Source: Pedobacter sp. Leaf250 (lineage in GTDB: Bacteria > Bacteroidota > Bacteroidia > Sphingobacteriales > Sphingobacteriaceae). Taken from it: a DNA stretch of 64,000 nt. The notes beneath the pieces were generated by a model. The model was given only the letters and a program-made list of their open reading frames with translations, did no database searches and had not been told where the DNA came from. The stretch lies in assembly GCF_920984735.1 (NCBI RefSeq), contig NZ_CAKLBU010000009.1:124001-188000 (forward strand). Direction: 5' to 3'. How positions within the stretch are numbered: position 1 is the stretch's first letter; the number at the start of each line of letters is the position of its first letter. The position numbers and the translations under genes are program-made. Shown here piece by piece: positions 18,194-27,127 of this stretch.

Positions 18194-18799
18194 TTAAATA
18201 CTAAACACTTTTTCTAGATGTGCAGGGTAGTTCTCCAAAGTTCCGACAATATCTCCATCTTTAAAAATATCAAAGCAGTTATAATCTGGAACAATATCAA
18301 CGCCACAGAAACGGTAGTTACTGGTAATTTGAATGAGAACATCAGCTGTGCTTCTGCCTTCAAAAAGTATTTGGTCAGAATCATCAAAACTGGCTTTAGG
18401 CGCATTCCAGGTTGAACAAACCATAAACTTTTTGCCCTGCATTTTTCCACCAGTTCCGTATTGTTTGGTTAAGTCTTCTCTTGTTCTTCCATCTCCTGAA
18501 AGAAATTTTGCACTGGCTAATCCACTATTGAAAACTTCGTCGACATATTTTTTATAAATCCATGGAGCGCCAAACCAATTGATAGGCGTTTGCAAAATGA
18601 TCACATCGGCGGCGATATGTTTTTCAACTTCCTGGTCTGCATCGTAACCATCTTCTACTTTGGTTTCTAAAACCTCGAAGCCTTTTGATATGAAAAATTC
18701 TTTTGCTTTTTGATGGAATGCGTCATTTAGTTTGCCTTCGCTCCAATTGGGATAGTTTAAATGGGTATTAATTAAGAGTACTTTTTTAGTTGAATTCAT
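18194..18799 (-). CDS. NAD(P)H-dependent oxidoreductase, flavodoxin-like fold (MdaB-like)
   Basis: A 201-residue cytoplasmic protein of the flavodoxin_2/NQO1-like family. Family words include LLINTHLNYPNWSEGKLNDAF (phosphate loop for FMN/FAD), the VIILQTPINWFGAPWIYKKYVDEVF segment and GGKMQGKKFMVCSTWNAP. Members such as MdaB transfer two electrons from NAD(P)H to quinones or other acceptors. The gene starts 8 bases after the end of a close paralogue at 18808 that carries a signal peptide; both arose by tandem duplication and are co-transcribed. An AraC-type regulator gene, now broken, lies upstream. Confidence 0.9.
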   Translation of the reverse strand: MNSTKKVLLINTHLNYPNWSEGKLNDAFHQKAKEFFISKGFEVLETKVEDGYDADQEVEKHIAADVIILQTPINWFGAPWIYKKYVDEVFNSGLASAKFLSGDGRTREDLTKQYGTGGKMQGKKFMVCSTWNAPKASFDDSDQILFEGRSTADVLIQITSNYRFCGVDIVPDYNCFDIFKDGDIVGTLENYPAHLEKVFSI

Positions 18800-18807
18800 T
18801 GTAATTT

Positions 18808-19503
18808 CTATTTGATATTAAATATTTTCTGCAAGTATTTCGGGTAATTTTCCAAATCTTCATTGATATGCTTGTTGTGATAAACATCGTAACAATAATA
18901 TCCGGGAACAACTTCGAAGCCTGTGAAAAGATAGTTAGCTGCAACATTAAACAAGGCATCATCAGCACTTTTGCCCTTAAATAGATATTGGTTTTTGTTA
19001 TTAAAGCTTTCTCTTGGCGCATTCCAAGTTGCTGAAATCATAAACTTTTTGCCCTGCATTTTTCCGCCCATTCCGTATTGTTTTGAACCTTCTTCTACCG
19101 AGCGTCCATCGCCTGAAAGAAACTTTTTACTTTTTAAAGCACTATTGAAAACCTCATCCACATATTTTTTGTAAATCCAAGGCGTATTTTCCCAATTGAC
19201 AGGCGTTTGCAAAATCACAATATCTGCCTGCAAATGTTTTTCTACTTCTTCCTCTGGATTGTAGCCATCTTCCACTTTTGTTTCCAGAATTTTATAATTT
19301 TTAGAAATAAAAAATTCTTTGGCTTTAACATAAAATGAGGCATTCAATTTACCTTCAGACCAGCCAGGATATGTTAAATGAGCATTGATTAATAAAGCTG
19401 TTTTTTGTTCAATATTATCTTTTGAGGAAGAATTTTGAGCGTTTAATTTTATTCCGAAGAAAAAGAAGATGAGTGTGAAAAGAAGAATATTTTTAGCCTG
19501 CAT
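18808..19503 (-). CDS. Exported paralogue of the MdaB-like oxidoreductase
   Basis: A 231-residue protein starting at MQAKN (19503); an in-frame ATG at 19527 would only lengthen the N-region. Residues 1-22 form a clear signal peptide (NILLFTLIFFFFGIKLNAQ), after which the flavodoxin-like fold follows. It is strongly similar to the neighbouring cytoplasmic copy: LLINAHLTYPGWSEGKLNASF, QTPVNWENTPWIYKKYVDEVF, GGKMQGKKFMISATWNAP. A flavin/NAD(P)H enzyme outside the cytoplasm is unusual because NAD(P)H is not available there. It may use another donor, act on an exported quinone, or have lost redox function. The core sequence is well conserved, arguing against decay. Confidence 0.88.
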   Translation of the reverse strand: MQAKNILLFTLIFFFFGIKLNAQNSSSKDNIEQKTALLINAHLTYPGWSEGKLNASFYVKAKEFFISKNYKILETKVEDGYNPEEEVEKHLQADIVILQTPVNWENTPWIYKKYVDEVFNSALKSKKFLSGDGRSVEEGSKQYGMGGKMQGKKFMISATWNAPRESFNNKNQYLFKGKSADDALFNVAANYLFTGFEVVPGYYCYDVYHNKHINEDLENYPKYLQKIFNIK

Positions 19504-19629
19504 TGATTTATATTTTATTATAAACAAAGATAAAAGCTATAGGAAAGATGTTTGGAGACAGAATACTATAAAAAAGGATACAAATTACTGCTGACGGAAA
19601 AACAACCGCTTTAAAGAAGTATTAATTAT

Positions 19630-20495
19630 TTAATTTTTGTTGATGGCTTGCAATCGAAATTCTCTAGGTGTAAGATTTACCTGTTTTTTGAAAAATTTTG
19701 AAAAGTAGTTCGGATATTCAAAACCAAGTTTGTAAGCCACCTCGGTTGTGTTTATTTCTGATTTTCGAGCAATAATTCCTTCGCTCTTTTAATGATAAAA
19801 TCATGGATGTTTTCCAAAGCCGATTTGTGGGTAAAATGTTTGATAATGTCGCCTAAATAATTGGCCGTCAAGCCCAACTTATCCGCAAAATATTGCACAT
19901 TCGGAAGTTGTGAAATTGGATGATTATAATAGTCGAGCAAGCTTTGTTGAAAAGCGCTAACGATGTAATTATACTGTTTAGGGTCAGTAGAAAACTGTCT
20001 TTTGTAAAATGCTTCTACTAGAGAAACCAGAACATTTACATAAGACAGAAGTACATTGAAATTTTGCTGTTCGCTTTTGTAATATTTTATCATCAACCTG
20101 AAAACAGCACTCACTTCTTCCACCTCGTCATCGGTCAAATATAGCGCTTCGTGTTGCCCATAATCTAAATAAGTTTTGAATAAAAATCTATTTTCTTCAA
20201 TGATTTTTTTGGAGAGCTGAAGATACATTCCTGTGTAAGTAGGTTCAGCATCCCACCCTGGTTCGATAATTAAATTTGGCGTATTAAAAAAAATAGCAGA
20301 AACCGGTTCAACATCAGGACTAGATTTTTTTTTGTACTTTATTTTGATGGAAATTCTATAGAAATCGACAATTACAGGATCTGTGAAAATTCTAATCTTT
20401 GGAGGATCATAATAACCAACATCTAAATTATTATCTAAAGGTGGCGTTAGTCCTATTGATTTATTGTATGATTCGAAATCTCTAAAAATTTTCAT
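19630..20495 (-). pseudogene. AraC-family regulator gene with a one-base frameshift
   Basis: The first 245 or so codons encode an AraC N-terminal domain and the first helix-turn-helix (VQYFADKLGLTANYLGDII, then IIKRAKELLLE). The frame then ends at a TAA at 19752-19754. In another frame the missing second helix-turn-helix continues intact to a stop at 19630: SEINTTEVAYKLGFEYPNYF, SKFFKKQVNLTPREFRLQ. Adding one A to the A4 run at 19762-19765 (T4 on the plus strand) would join both parts as LLLEKSEINTTEV and give a normal 288-residue AraC protein. Either a real recent deletion or a homopolymer sequencing error explains this. It lies upstream of the two oxidoreductase genes and probably controlled them. 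Confidence 0.9.
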
Positions 20496-20636
20496 TGGTT
20501 ATAAAAGTGGTTCCAAATATAATCGATGATAAAGTACAATTTGAATATAAAACAAAATATAGATCTCGATGAAATTGCTTAGTATAATTTTGAAGTCTTT
20601 GCTAATCTATTTTATAAAAATGGATTAAACAAGAAA

Positions 20637-20660
20637 GCCTCACCGGGCATGGTAAGGCTT
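20637..20660 (-). terminator. Terminator downstream of tRNA-Asn copy at 20675
   Basis: GCCTCACC (20637-20644) pairs with GGTAAGGC (20651-20658), eight pairs with one wobble. On the minus strand it is followed by a T-rich tract. It ends the tRNA-Asn transcript. Confidence 0.85.
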
Positions 20661-20674
20661 TTACTTGATATTGG

Positions 20675-20748
20675 CTCCCTCTGCTGGGCTCGAACCAGCG
20701 ACCCTCTGATTAACAGTCAGATGCTCTAACCAGCTGAGCTAAGAAGGA
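20675..20748 (-). tRNA. tRNA-Asn (GTT), copy with encoded CCA
   Basis: The 74-base cloverleaf reads on the minus strand. The acceptor arm TCCTTCT pairs with AGAGGGA; the D arm is GCTCAGCTGGTTAGAGC; the anticodon loop CTGTTAA gives GTT; the T arm is GCTGG-TTCGAGC-CCAGC; the discriminator is G. The bases after the discriminator spell CCA (20672-20674 on plus as TGG). A terminator follows. Confidence 0.96.
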
Positions 20749-20808
20749 GTATTAATTCCGGTTTTACTATACATTTGCCAAAATCATTTGGCAATCATTT
20801 CATAAAAA

Positions 20809-20834
20809 ATCCCCACATTGCTGTGAGGATTTTT
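20809..20834 (-). terminator. Terminator between the two tRNA-Asn genes
   Basis: ATCC and CACA on the left (20809-20817) pair with TGTG and GGAT on the right (20822-20830), with one mismatch and a four-base loop. The minus-strand continuation is T-rich. It directly follows the 3' end of the tRNA-Asn copy at 20836, so the two tRNA genes may be separately terminated. Confidence 0.7.
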
Positions 20835-20835
20835 G

Positions 20836-20909
20836 CTCCCTCTGCTGGGCTCGAACCAGCGACCCTCTGATTAACAGTCAGATGCTCTAACCAGCTGAGC
20901 TAAGAAGGA
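20836..20909 (-). tRNA. tRNA-Asn (GTT), copy without encoded CCA
   Basis: This copy is identical in its 74-base body to the one at 20675, with the same arms and GTT anticodon. After the discriminator G the sequence reads CAAAA, so CCA must be added enzymatically. The flanks of the two copies differ, which indicates a real duplication. Confidence 0.96.
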
Positions 20910-21054
20910 GTGCTGGTTGTTTCCTAAAACGAGGTTCTTTATGCTTTGCAGCTTATTAAGCCTTGTTCGTTTTGGGAATGCAATATTAGGGCTTTTAAAT
21001 TATTTATGCAATATTTGCAGTGAAAAATTTTTAAAAAAATTCAAAATAAAATAT

Positions 21055-21975
21055 ATGAGCCTGATAATCATAGGTACTGTAGCTTTTGATGCTATTGAAA
21101 CTCCTTTCGGAAAAACAGATAAAATTGTTGGTGGCGCTGCAACGTATGCAAGTTTAGCAGCTTCATACTTTTACAATAAAGCCAAAATTGTAGCCGTTGT
21201 TGGTGATGATTTTCCTCAATCGGATATAGATATTTTTACAAAACATGGAATTGATACCGAAGGATTACAAATCAAAGCAGGAGAGAAGTCTTTTTTCTGG
21301 TCGGGCAAATACCATAATGATATGAACAGCCGTGATACATTGATTACCGAATTAAATGTGTTGGAAAATTTCGATCCGATCATTCCTGAAAGTTATCAAG
21401 ATTGCGAATACTTAATGTTGGGCAACTTAACACCGCAAGTTCAGCAAACCGTAATAAAAAGATTAAAAAACCGTCCGAAATTAATCGTAATGGATACCAT
21501 GAATTTTTGGATGGATATTATGATGGATGATTTATTGGAAACCATTAAATTGGTTGATGTGTTAACGATTAATGATGCAGAAGCCCGTCAATTATCTGGT
21601 GAATATTCATTGGTTAAGGCAGCTAAGAAAATTTTGGAAATGGGTCCTAAATACCTGATTATCAAAAAAGGAGAACATGGAGCCTTATTATTCCACGAAG
21701 ATCAGATTTTTTCTGCCCCAGCTTTGCCATTGGCAGAAGTTTTCGACCCAACTGGTGCCGGCGATACTTTCGCAGGCGGTTTTATAGGTTATTTAGCTAA
21801 AGTAGGAACCATTAATTTCAATAACATGAAGAATGCAATTATTTATGGTTCTGCATTGGCATCTTTTTGTGTGGAGAAATTCGGAACTGAAAAATTATTA
21901 AACTTATCCGAAGAAGAAGTGGCAGCCAGAATACAACAATTTGTAAGCTTAAGTGCTTTCAATATCGAAGCTTAA
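21055..21975 (+). CDS. PfkB-family sugar/nucleoside kinase
   Basis: A 306-residue cytoplasmic kinase of the ribokinase/PfkB family. The N-terminal GGAATYASLAASYF contacts substrate. The C-terminal signature DPTGAGDTFAGGFIGYLA holds the anion hole and catalytic base D237. The start at MSLIIIGTVAFD (21055) is chosen because the upstream in-frame extension from 20917 overlaps the tRNA promoter side and looks non-homologous. The substrate cannot be named: the acceptor-site sequence is close to the group often annotated only as sugar kinase. It stands alone, closed by a strong bidirectional terminator. Confidence 0.92.
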   Translation: MSLIIIGTVAFDAIETPFGKTDKIVGGAATYASLAASYFYNKAKIVAVVGDDFPQSDIDIFTKHGIDTEGLQIKAGEKSFFWSGKYHNDMNSRDTLITELNVLENFDPIIPESYQDCEYLMLGNLTPQVQQTVIKRLKNRPKLIVMDTMNFWMDIMMDDLLETIKLVDVLTINDAEARQLSGEYSLVKAAKKILEMGPKYLIIKKGEHGALLFHEDQIFSAPALPLAEVFDPTGAGDTFAGGFIGYLAKVGTINFNNMKNAIIYGSALASFCVEKFGTEKLLNLSEEEVAARIQQFVSLSAFNIEA

Positions 21976-22028
21976 TTGATTCAAGATTATTTATCAGTAT
22001 TTCTTCGAAAACAGATTTAAATAATAAA

Positions 22029-22056
22029 AACAGCTTTACCAATGGGTAAAGCTGTT
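22029..22056. terminator. Bidirectional terminator between kinase and esterase genes
   Basis: A perfect 12-base stem, AACAGCTTTACC (22029-22040) with GGTAAAGCTGTT (22045-22056), has a four-base loop and T-rich tails on both strands. It sits between convergent genes. Confidence 0.92.
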
Positions 22057-22067
22057 TTATTATAAAA

Positions 22068-22895
22068 TCATTTAGACTTAACTACGCTCTTGAAAAATTT
22101 AATCACTACTTCATCTGCTTCTTGTGGATATTTATGATTTCCTTTATGCTGGTACAAAACAAACGGATTGCCTGTTTTCGATTGATAAATTGTAGCATTT
22201 TCCGCATAATTTTCTCCTTGTTTTTCGCAGCTGTTTAATTTCATGATTTGTTGGTACGTAAATATTTGCCATTTCGGTTTTACCAATGGATCATTTTCTC
22301 CTATAATATGCATGGCTGGCTTGGGTTTAAGCAGATTTGCATTTTTACCTGCAACAGTTGCCGAAGGTGCAAATGCTGCAAATTTTTCTCCTCGGGTTGC
22401 CCAAAGCAAATAGGTAAATCCACCACCGTTGGAGTGGCCTGTTGCATAAATTCTACTGTCATCAATTTCATAATCATGATGGAGGCTTTTTAACATCGTA
22501 TCAAAGAAATTAAGATCTCGGTCATCCATATCTCCGGATCTATTTTGCCAACCAGGCAATTTACCAGCGGGATCGGTAAGCTGTCCTGGAGTATTTAATC
22601 CTTGTGGATAAACAATTATAGCTTCCGGCCAAAGTCTCTCAAAATTTCTGTTTCGCATTAAGTTAATCATGGTTCCTCCATGACCATGAAAAGCAAAAAC
22701 AACTGAAGTAGGTTTAGTTTTAGCAGTATTTGGAATATAAATCATCGCTTCTCTTAAAACTCCATTTACCGTCCATTGCTTAAGCCTGCTATCGGTAGTT
22801 TCCTGTGATGATACTTTGAGAATTACTGTGAACAACACGATCATCAAAACTAAAGTTGTTTTAAATGAGGTTATATTAGGGATTTTTTTAAGCAT
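22068..22895 (-). CDS. Exported alpha/beta-hydrolase esterase (LpqC/PHB depolymerase-like)
   Basis: A 275-residue protein with a signal peptide (about 1-30). The fold words are VVFAFHGHGGTMINLM (oxyanion region), the nucleophile elbow GHSNGGG with S155, and a C-terminal histidine in YQHKGNHKYPQ. This is the carbohydrate-esterase-1/polyhydroxybutyrate-depolymerase-like group, whose members cleave polymer or feruloyl/acetyl esters. The periplasmic or extracellular location fits polymer breakdown, but the substrate is unknown. It is monocistronic, with a shared terminator downstream. Confidence 0.88.
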   Translation of the reverse strand: MLKKIPNITSFKTTLVLMIVLFTVILKVSSQETTDSRLKQWTVNGVLREAMIYIPNTAKTKPTSVVFAFHGHGGTMINLMRNRNFERLWPEAIIVYPQGLNTPGQLTDPAGKLPGWQNRSGDMDDRDLNFFDTMLKSLHHDYEIDDSRIYATGHSNGGGFTYLLWATRGEKFAAFAPSATVAGKNANLLKPKPAMHIIGENDPLVKPKWQIFTYQQIMKLNSCEKQGENYAENATIYQSKTGNPFVLYQHKGNHKYPQEADEVVIKFFKSVVKSK

Positions 22896-23032
22896 AACTT
22901 TATGACAGATATTCTAAGTACAGGTTTAACTGAGTATGCTAAGTTTGCTTATGGTTATAAATATTAATTTTATGAACGCTTTTTAAATCGAATACTTTTT
23001 ATCTTCAATCTTAATTAAACTACAACATTATT

Positions 23033-23461
23033 ATGGCTGAAAAGAAATCAAAATTGGCGCAAATAAAAACTAAACCAACAGCAGCAAGTGTAGAAGAATA
23101 CATCAATAATGTTGAAGATGAACAAAAGCGTAAAGATTGTTTTTTGCTTTTGGATATGATGAAAGCTGCCACAGGCGAGGAACCCATATTATGGAGCAGT
23201 GCCATTATTGGTTTTGGGAATAAAAGGTTTAAAAGTCCAACAACTGGTAGAGAAGTAGATTGGTTGCTGATAGGATTTTCTCCACGTAAGGCCAACTTAT
23301 CATTATATCTCACAGTTAACTACTCAGCGCATTCAGAATTAATGCAAATGCTAGGGAAACATAAAACTGGGGCAGGCTGCCTCTATATCAATAAACTTGA
23401 TGATATCGATTTAGAAGTATTGCGAAAAATTATAAAACTATCACTCGATAAAATAGTTTAA
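23033..23461 (+). CDS. DUF1801-family protein
   Basis: A 142-residue soluble protein with the DUF1801/YdhG-like fold. Typical features are an N-terminal helical part (VEEYINNVEDEQKRKDCFLLLDMMKAA), PILWSSAIIGFGN, and a middle strand-rich part (DWLLIGFSPRKANLSLYL). The biochemical role of this family is not established. It is a single gene with its own 5' region and is not obviously linked to its neighbours. Confidence 0.85.
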   Translation: MAEKKSKLAQIKTKPTAASVEEYINNVEDEQKRKDCFLLLDMMKAATGEEPILWSSAIIGFGNKRFKSPTTGREVDWLLIGFSPRKANLSLYLTVNYSAHSELMQMLGKHKTGAGCLYINKLDDIDLEVLRKIIKLSLDKIV

Positions 23462-23542
23462 GTATTCGGATTAATGTTGTGCAGTATAATTCGTTCAATT
23501 CCGAATCGAATTTATATTTTGCGGCTTAATTATTAGAAACAA

Positions 23543-24418
23543 ATGGCTTCAGGTTTTTTTGCAATTTTAGATGATATAGGTGCCTTAATGGATGATGTGG
23601 CCATGGCAAGCAAATTGGCAACCCGTAAAACCGCAGGTATTTTGGGCGACGATTTAGCTGTTAATGCCGAAAAGGCGACAGGCTTTTTGGCCTCCAGAGA
23701 AATACCTGTTCTTTGGGCGATTACGAAAGGATCATTTCTAAATAAATTAATCATCGTACCGGTTGCATTATTGCTTCAGGCTTTTTTCCCCGTTGCTATA
23801 AAAGTTATATTGGTTTTAGGTGGCTTTTACCTTGCTTATGAAGGTGTAGAAAAAATTATTGAATACTTTTTTCATCGTTCAAAACCTGTTGAAGAAGCCG
23901 CCGCAGAAGTGAGGCAAGATAGTGCAGATGCTGAAAAGGCTAAAATTAAATCGGCAGTGCTAACTGATTTTATACTTTCTATTGAAATTGTAATTATTGC
24001 ACTTGGAACAGTTTTAGAAGAAAGTTTAACTATACAAATATTAACGGTATCGGTGGTTGCGATATTGGCTACGGTTGGTGTTTACGGCATCGTAGCGTTA
24101 ATTGTGAGGATGGATGATGCTGGACATAAGCTGATTAAACGTTCAAATGATAAAGGTTTCAGGGCTTCTTTGGGGCACTTATTGGTTAAAGCCTTACCCA
24201 TTATTATCAAAACCTTGGCTGTTGTGGGTACTATAGCTTTGATTTTAGTTGCTGGTGGAATTTTTGTGCACAATATTGAATTTATGCATCATGTTTTACC
24301 AAATCTACAATCAACAATAAAAGAATTTGGGGCAGGTATAGTTGGTGGTTTAATCGCTGTGCCTGTAATGATGGGTTTAAAGAAATTATTCTCATTATTT
24401 ACAAAGAAGGCTGCATAA
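23543..24418 (+). CDS. DUF808-family inner-membrane protein
   Basis: A 291-residue membrane protein beginning with the family signature ASGFFAILDDIGALMDDVA, followed by ASKLATRKTAGILGDDLAVNAEKA and about six to seven hydrophobic helices. It corresponds to the YedI/DUF808 family, whose function is unknown. The SulP transporter gene follows after 15 bases, so the two are probably co-transcribed and may be functionally linked. Confidence 0.92.
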   Translation: MASGFFAILDDIGALMDDVAMASKLATRKTAGILGDDLAVNAEKATGFLASREIPVLWAITKGSFLNKLIIVPVALLLQAFFPVAIKVILVLGGFYLAYEGVEKIIEYFFHRSKPVEEAAAEVRQDSADAEKAKIKSAVLTDFILSIEIVIIALGTVLEESLTIQILTVSVVAILATVGVYGIVALIVRMDDAGHKLIKRSNDKGFRASLGHLLVKALPIIIKTLAVVGTIALILVAGGIFVHNIEFMHHVLPNLQSTIKEFGAGIVGGLIAVPVMMGLKKLFSLFTKKAA

Positions 24419-24433
24419 TAATTTCTAACAGCA

Positions 24434-25969
24434 ATGAAGCCTTACCTGCAATTATTTGATTTTTCTAAAAAGATCAATTATCAAACAGAAATTTTAGCAG
24501 GGCTAACCGTGGCCATGACGATGATTCCAGAATCATTATCATTTGCCATTTTAGCTGGTTTTCCACCTTTAACGGGCTTATATGCGGCCTTTATTATGGG
24601 GCTGGTTACAGCAGTTTTAGGCGGACGACCTGGTTTAGTTTCGGGTGGCGCCGGAGCAACAGTAATTGTACTCATTGCCTTGATGAAAAGTCACGGTATT
24701 GAATATGTATTTGCTGCAGTTGCCTTTGCTGGCACAATACAGATTTTGGTTGGACTTTTTAAACTTGGGAAATTTGTTAGATTAGTTCCTCAACCTGTTA
24801 TGTTTGGTTTTGTAAATGGTTTGGCTGTCATCATTTTTATGTCGCAGCTTGAGCAGTTTAAAATCATGGCAGGAGGAACTGTAACCTGGCTAAGTGGGCC
24901 GCCACTGTATACCATGTTGGGTTTGGTAGCGTTAACAATAACTATTGTAATTGCATTGCCGAAGTTCACTAAAGCAATTCCATCATCATTAGTGGCTATT
25001 ATAGTTGTATTTATAATCGTATTGGTCTTTAATATCGATACCAAACTGGTCAAAAACATTGCGTCTGTTAGTGGTGGCTTTCCTCCATTTCATATTCCCA
25101 AAATTCCTTTCGATTTAGAAACGCTAAAAATTATTTTTCCTTACGGATTAATTATGGCTGGAGTAGGCTTAACAGAGGGTTTGCTCACCTTAAATTTGGT
25201 TGATGAAATTACCGAAACTAAAGGAAACGGCGATAGGGAAAGTATAGCCCAGGGAATTGCAAACATTACCAATGGTTTTTTTACAGGTATGGGCGGTTGC
25301 CCGATGATTGCACAAACATTGGTGAATTTATCGGCAGGAGCAAGGGCCAGGCTTTCAGGAATTATAGCTGCCCTAACCATTTTGCTTATTATTTTAGTTG
25401 GTGCGCCGGTTATTGAGCGTGTTCCAATGGCGGCATTAGTTGGTGTTATGATGATGGTTGCTATTGGCACCTTTGAATGGATGAGCTTTAAAGTAATCAA
25501 TAAAATGCCTAAACAGGATATTTTTATAGGTATTACCGTTGCTGCAATTACCATTTGGTTACACAATTTAGCTTTGGCGGTATTAATTGGTGTGATCATT
25601 TCTGCTTTGGTATTTGCCTGGCAAAGTGCTAAACGAATCAGGGCAAACAAATTTATCGATGGTGATGGTATAAAGCATTATGAAATATATGGACCACTCT
25701 TTTTCGGTTCAATAGCAAACTTTAACGAGTTATTTGAGCTCTCTCATGATCCTGAAAATGTAGTAATCGATTTTAAAGGAAGCAGAATTTTCGATATGTC
25801 GGGAATTGATGCATTAAATAAACTCACAGAACGATACCGTAACGCAAATAAGAAACTGCATTTAAGGTATTTGAGCGAAGATTGTATAAGGTTACTCAAA
25901 AATGCCGGAGATATCATTGAGGTAAACATTGTTGATGATCCTGATTATCGAATCGCAACGGACAAATAG
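24434..25969 (+). CDS. SulP-family inorganic anion transporter with STAS domain
   Basis: A 511-residue protein. About 11-14 membrane segments include the SulP signature MIPESLSFAILAGFPPLTGLYAAF (about 31-54) and GGRPGLVSGGAGATVIV. It ends in a cytoplasmic STAS domain (about 410-505: YGPLFFGSIANFNEL, then VIDFKGSRIFDMSGIDAL). Family members carry sulfate, bicarbonate or other anions with proton or sodium coupling; the substrate cannot be read from sequence alone. It lies 15 bases after the DUF808 gene, and its stop is adjacent to the convergent dinB stop. Confidence 0.94.
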   Translation: MKPYLQLFDFSKKINYQTEILAGLTVAMTMIPESLSFAILAGFPPLTGLYAAFIMGLVTAVLGGRPGLVSGGAGATVIVLIALMKSHGIEYVFAAVAFAGTIQILVGLFKLGKFVRLVPQPVMFGFVNGLAVIIFMSQLEQFKIMAGGTVTWLSGPPLYTMLGLVALTITIVIALPKFTKAIPSSLVAIIVVFIIVLVFNIDTKLVKNIASVSGGFPPFHIPKIPFDLETLKIIFPYGLIMAGVGLTEGLLTLNLVDEITETKGNGDRESIAQGIANITNGFFTGMGGCPMIAQTLVNLSAGARARLSGIIAALTILLIILVGAPVIERVPMAALVGVMMMVAIGTFEWMSFKVINKMPKQDIFIGITVAAITIWLHNLALAVLIGVIISALVFAWQSAKRIRANKFIDGDGIKHYEIYGPLFFGSIANFNELFELSHDPENVVIDFKGSRIFDMSGIDALNKLTERYRNANKKLHLRYLSEDCIRLLKNAGDIIEVNIVDDPDYRIATDK

Positions 25970-27070
25970 CTAAAAATCAAATTCCAATTGATTGTTCTCC
26001 AATTTTTCATCAGCTACATCATCATAAAAGCGAGATAAGGTAATGCCCAATAACCGTACTTTAGCGAAGCCAATATTTGCCTCATTTAACAGATTGATAG
26101 CTTCATTGTAAATTGCTTCAGCTTGATACATTGAAACTGGAAAAGACCTGCTTCTGGTAATGAGCTTAAAATCTTCAAACTTAATTTTAAGGGTTACGGT
26201 TTTGCCTTTAAGCTGATGCTTTTCTAATCTTTTAGCAACTGTTTCGCTAATCTGGCGCAATAAATCATGCATAACAGCATCTTCATTGGTGTCTTCTGAT
26301 AAGGTATCTTCAGCGCCAACAGATTTTGTTTCACGGTTTGCCCTAACCGGGCGATCATCATTTCCACGAACTATTTTATAGTAAAATTTCCCTGATTTTC
26401 CGAATTGAGCTATAAGTTGCGCTTCGGTTAAGTTCTTTAAATCAGCACCGTTGTTTATTTGCATGGCCTTCATTTTTGCTGCGGTAACTTTACCAACGCC
26501 AAAAAATTTCTCAACCGGCAATTTCTCCATAAATGCCTTTATCTTTGATGGACCGATAAAGGTTAATCCATCAGGTTTATTCATATCAGAAGCTACCTTT
26601 GCCACAAATTTATTAACAGATACACCTGCAGATGCCGTTAAGTTTAGCTCATTTTTTATGGCATCTTTTATGGATTTTGCAATGTCGATGGCAGAGCCAA
26701 TGCCAAGTTTATCTTCTGTTACATCCAAATATGCTTCGTCCAAAGATAAGGGTTCAATAATATCGGTATAACGACTGAAAATTTCTCTAATGGCTTTTGA
26801 AACAGCACTATAAGCATCAAATCGTGGGTAAACAAATATTGCAGTAGGGCATAGCTGATAAGCTTTACTGCAAGACATAGCCGATTTTATTCCGTATTGC
26901 CGGGCTTCGTAACTTGCAGTGGCAACAACACCGCGGCTATCTGGCTTTCCGCCCACCACAATAGGCTTACCCCTGTATTCCGGAAAATCACGTTGCTCTA
27001 CAGAAGCATAAAATGCATCCATATCAATATGAATTATTTTTCTTAAAAATGGAGGATTTTGATCAGACAT
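25970..27070 (-). CDS. dinB: DNA polymerase IV
   Basis: A 366-residue Y-family translesion polymerase. The metal-binding aspartate is D16 in HIDMDAFYASVE, the second catalytic pair is in LSLDEAYLDVTE (about 105-115), and the little-finger domain follows after about 240. The C-terminus ENNQLEFDF carries a QLxxxF-like sliding-clamp-binding peptide. Such enzymes copy past damaged bases. The gene abuts the SulP stop codon on the other strand. No LexA-type operator is evident upstream. Confidence 0.96.
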   Translation of the reverse strand: MSDQNPPFLRKIIHIDMDAFYASVEQRDFPEYRGKPIVVGGKPDSRGVVATASYEARQYGIKSAMSCSKAYQLCPTAIFVYPRFDAYSAVSKAIREIFSRYTDIIEPLSLDEAYLDVTEDKLGIGSAIDIAKSIKDAIKNELNLTASAGVSVNKFVAKVASDMNKPDGLTFIGPSKIKAFMEKLPVEKFFGVGKVTAAKMKAMQINNGADLKNLTEAQLIAQFGKSGKFYYKIVRGNDDRPVRANRETKSVGAEDTLSEDTNEDAVMHDLLRQISETVAKRLEKHQLKGKTVTLKIKFEDFKLITRSRSFPVSMYQAEAIYNEAINLLNEANIGFAKVRLLGITLSRFYDDVADEKLENNQLEFDF

Positions 27071-27127
27071 TTAATGTCTAAATTTCGGCAAAATTATCCT
27101 TATAATTGAATTGCCCCAAAAGAATCT

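Noticed and set aside
20917..21054. N-terminal extension of the PfkB kinase from an upstream ATG
   Set aside because: The extension is hydrophobic and Cys-rich, begins beside the tRNA gene, and the family begins at MSLIIIGTVAFD.
25141..25650. A 169-codon open frame on the minus strand inside the SulP gene
   Set aside because: It lies wholly within a well-supported transporter gene, has a skewed composition rich in I, T and P typical of antisense to membrane protein codons, and resembles nothing known.
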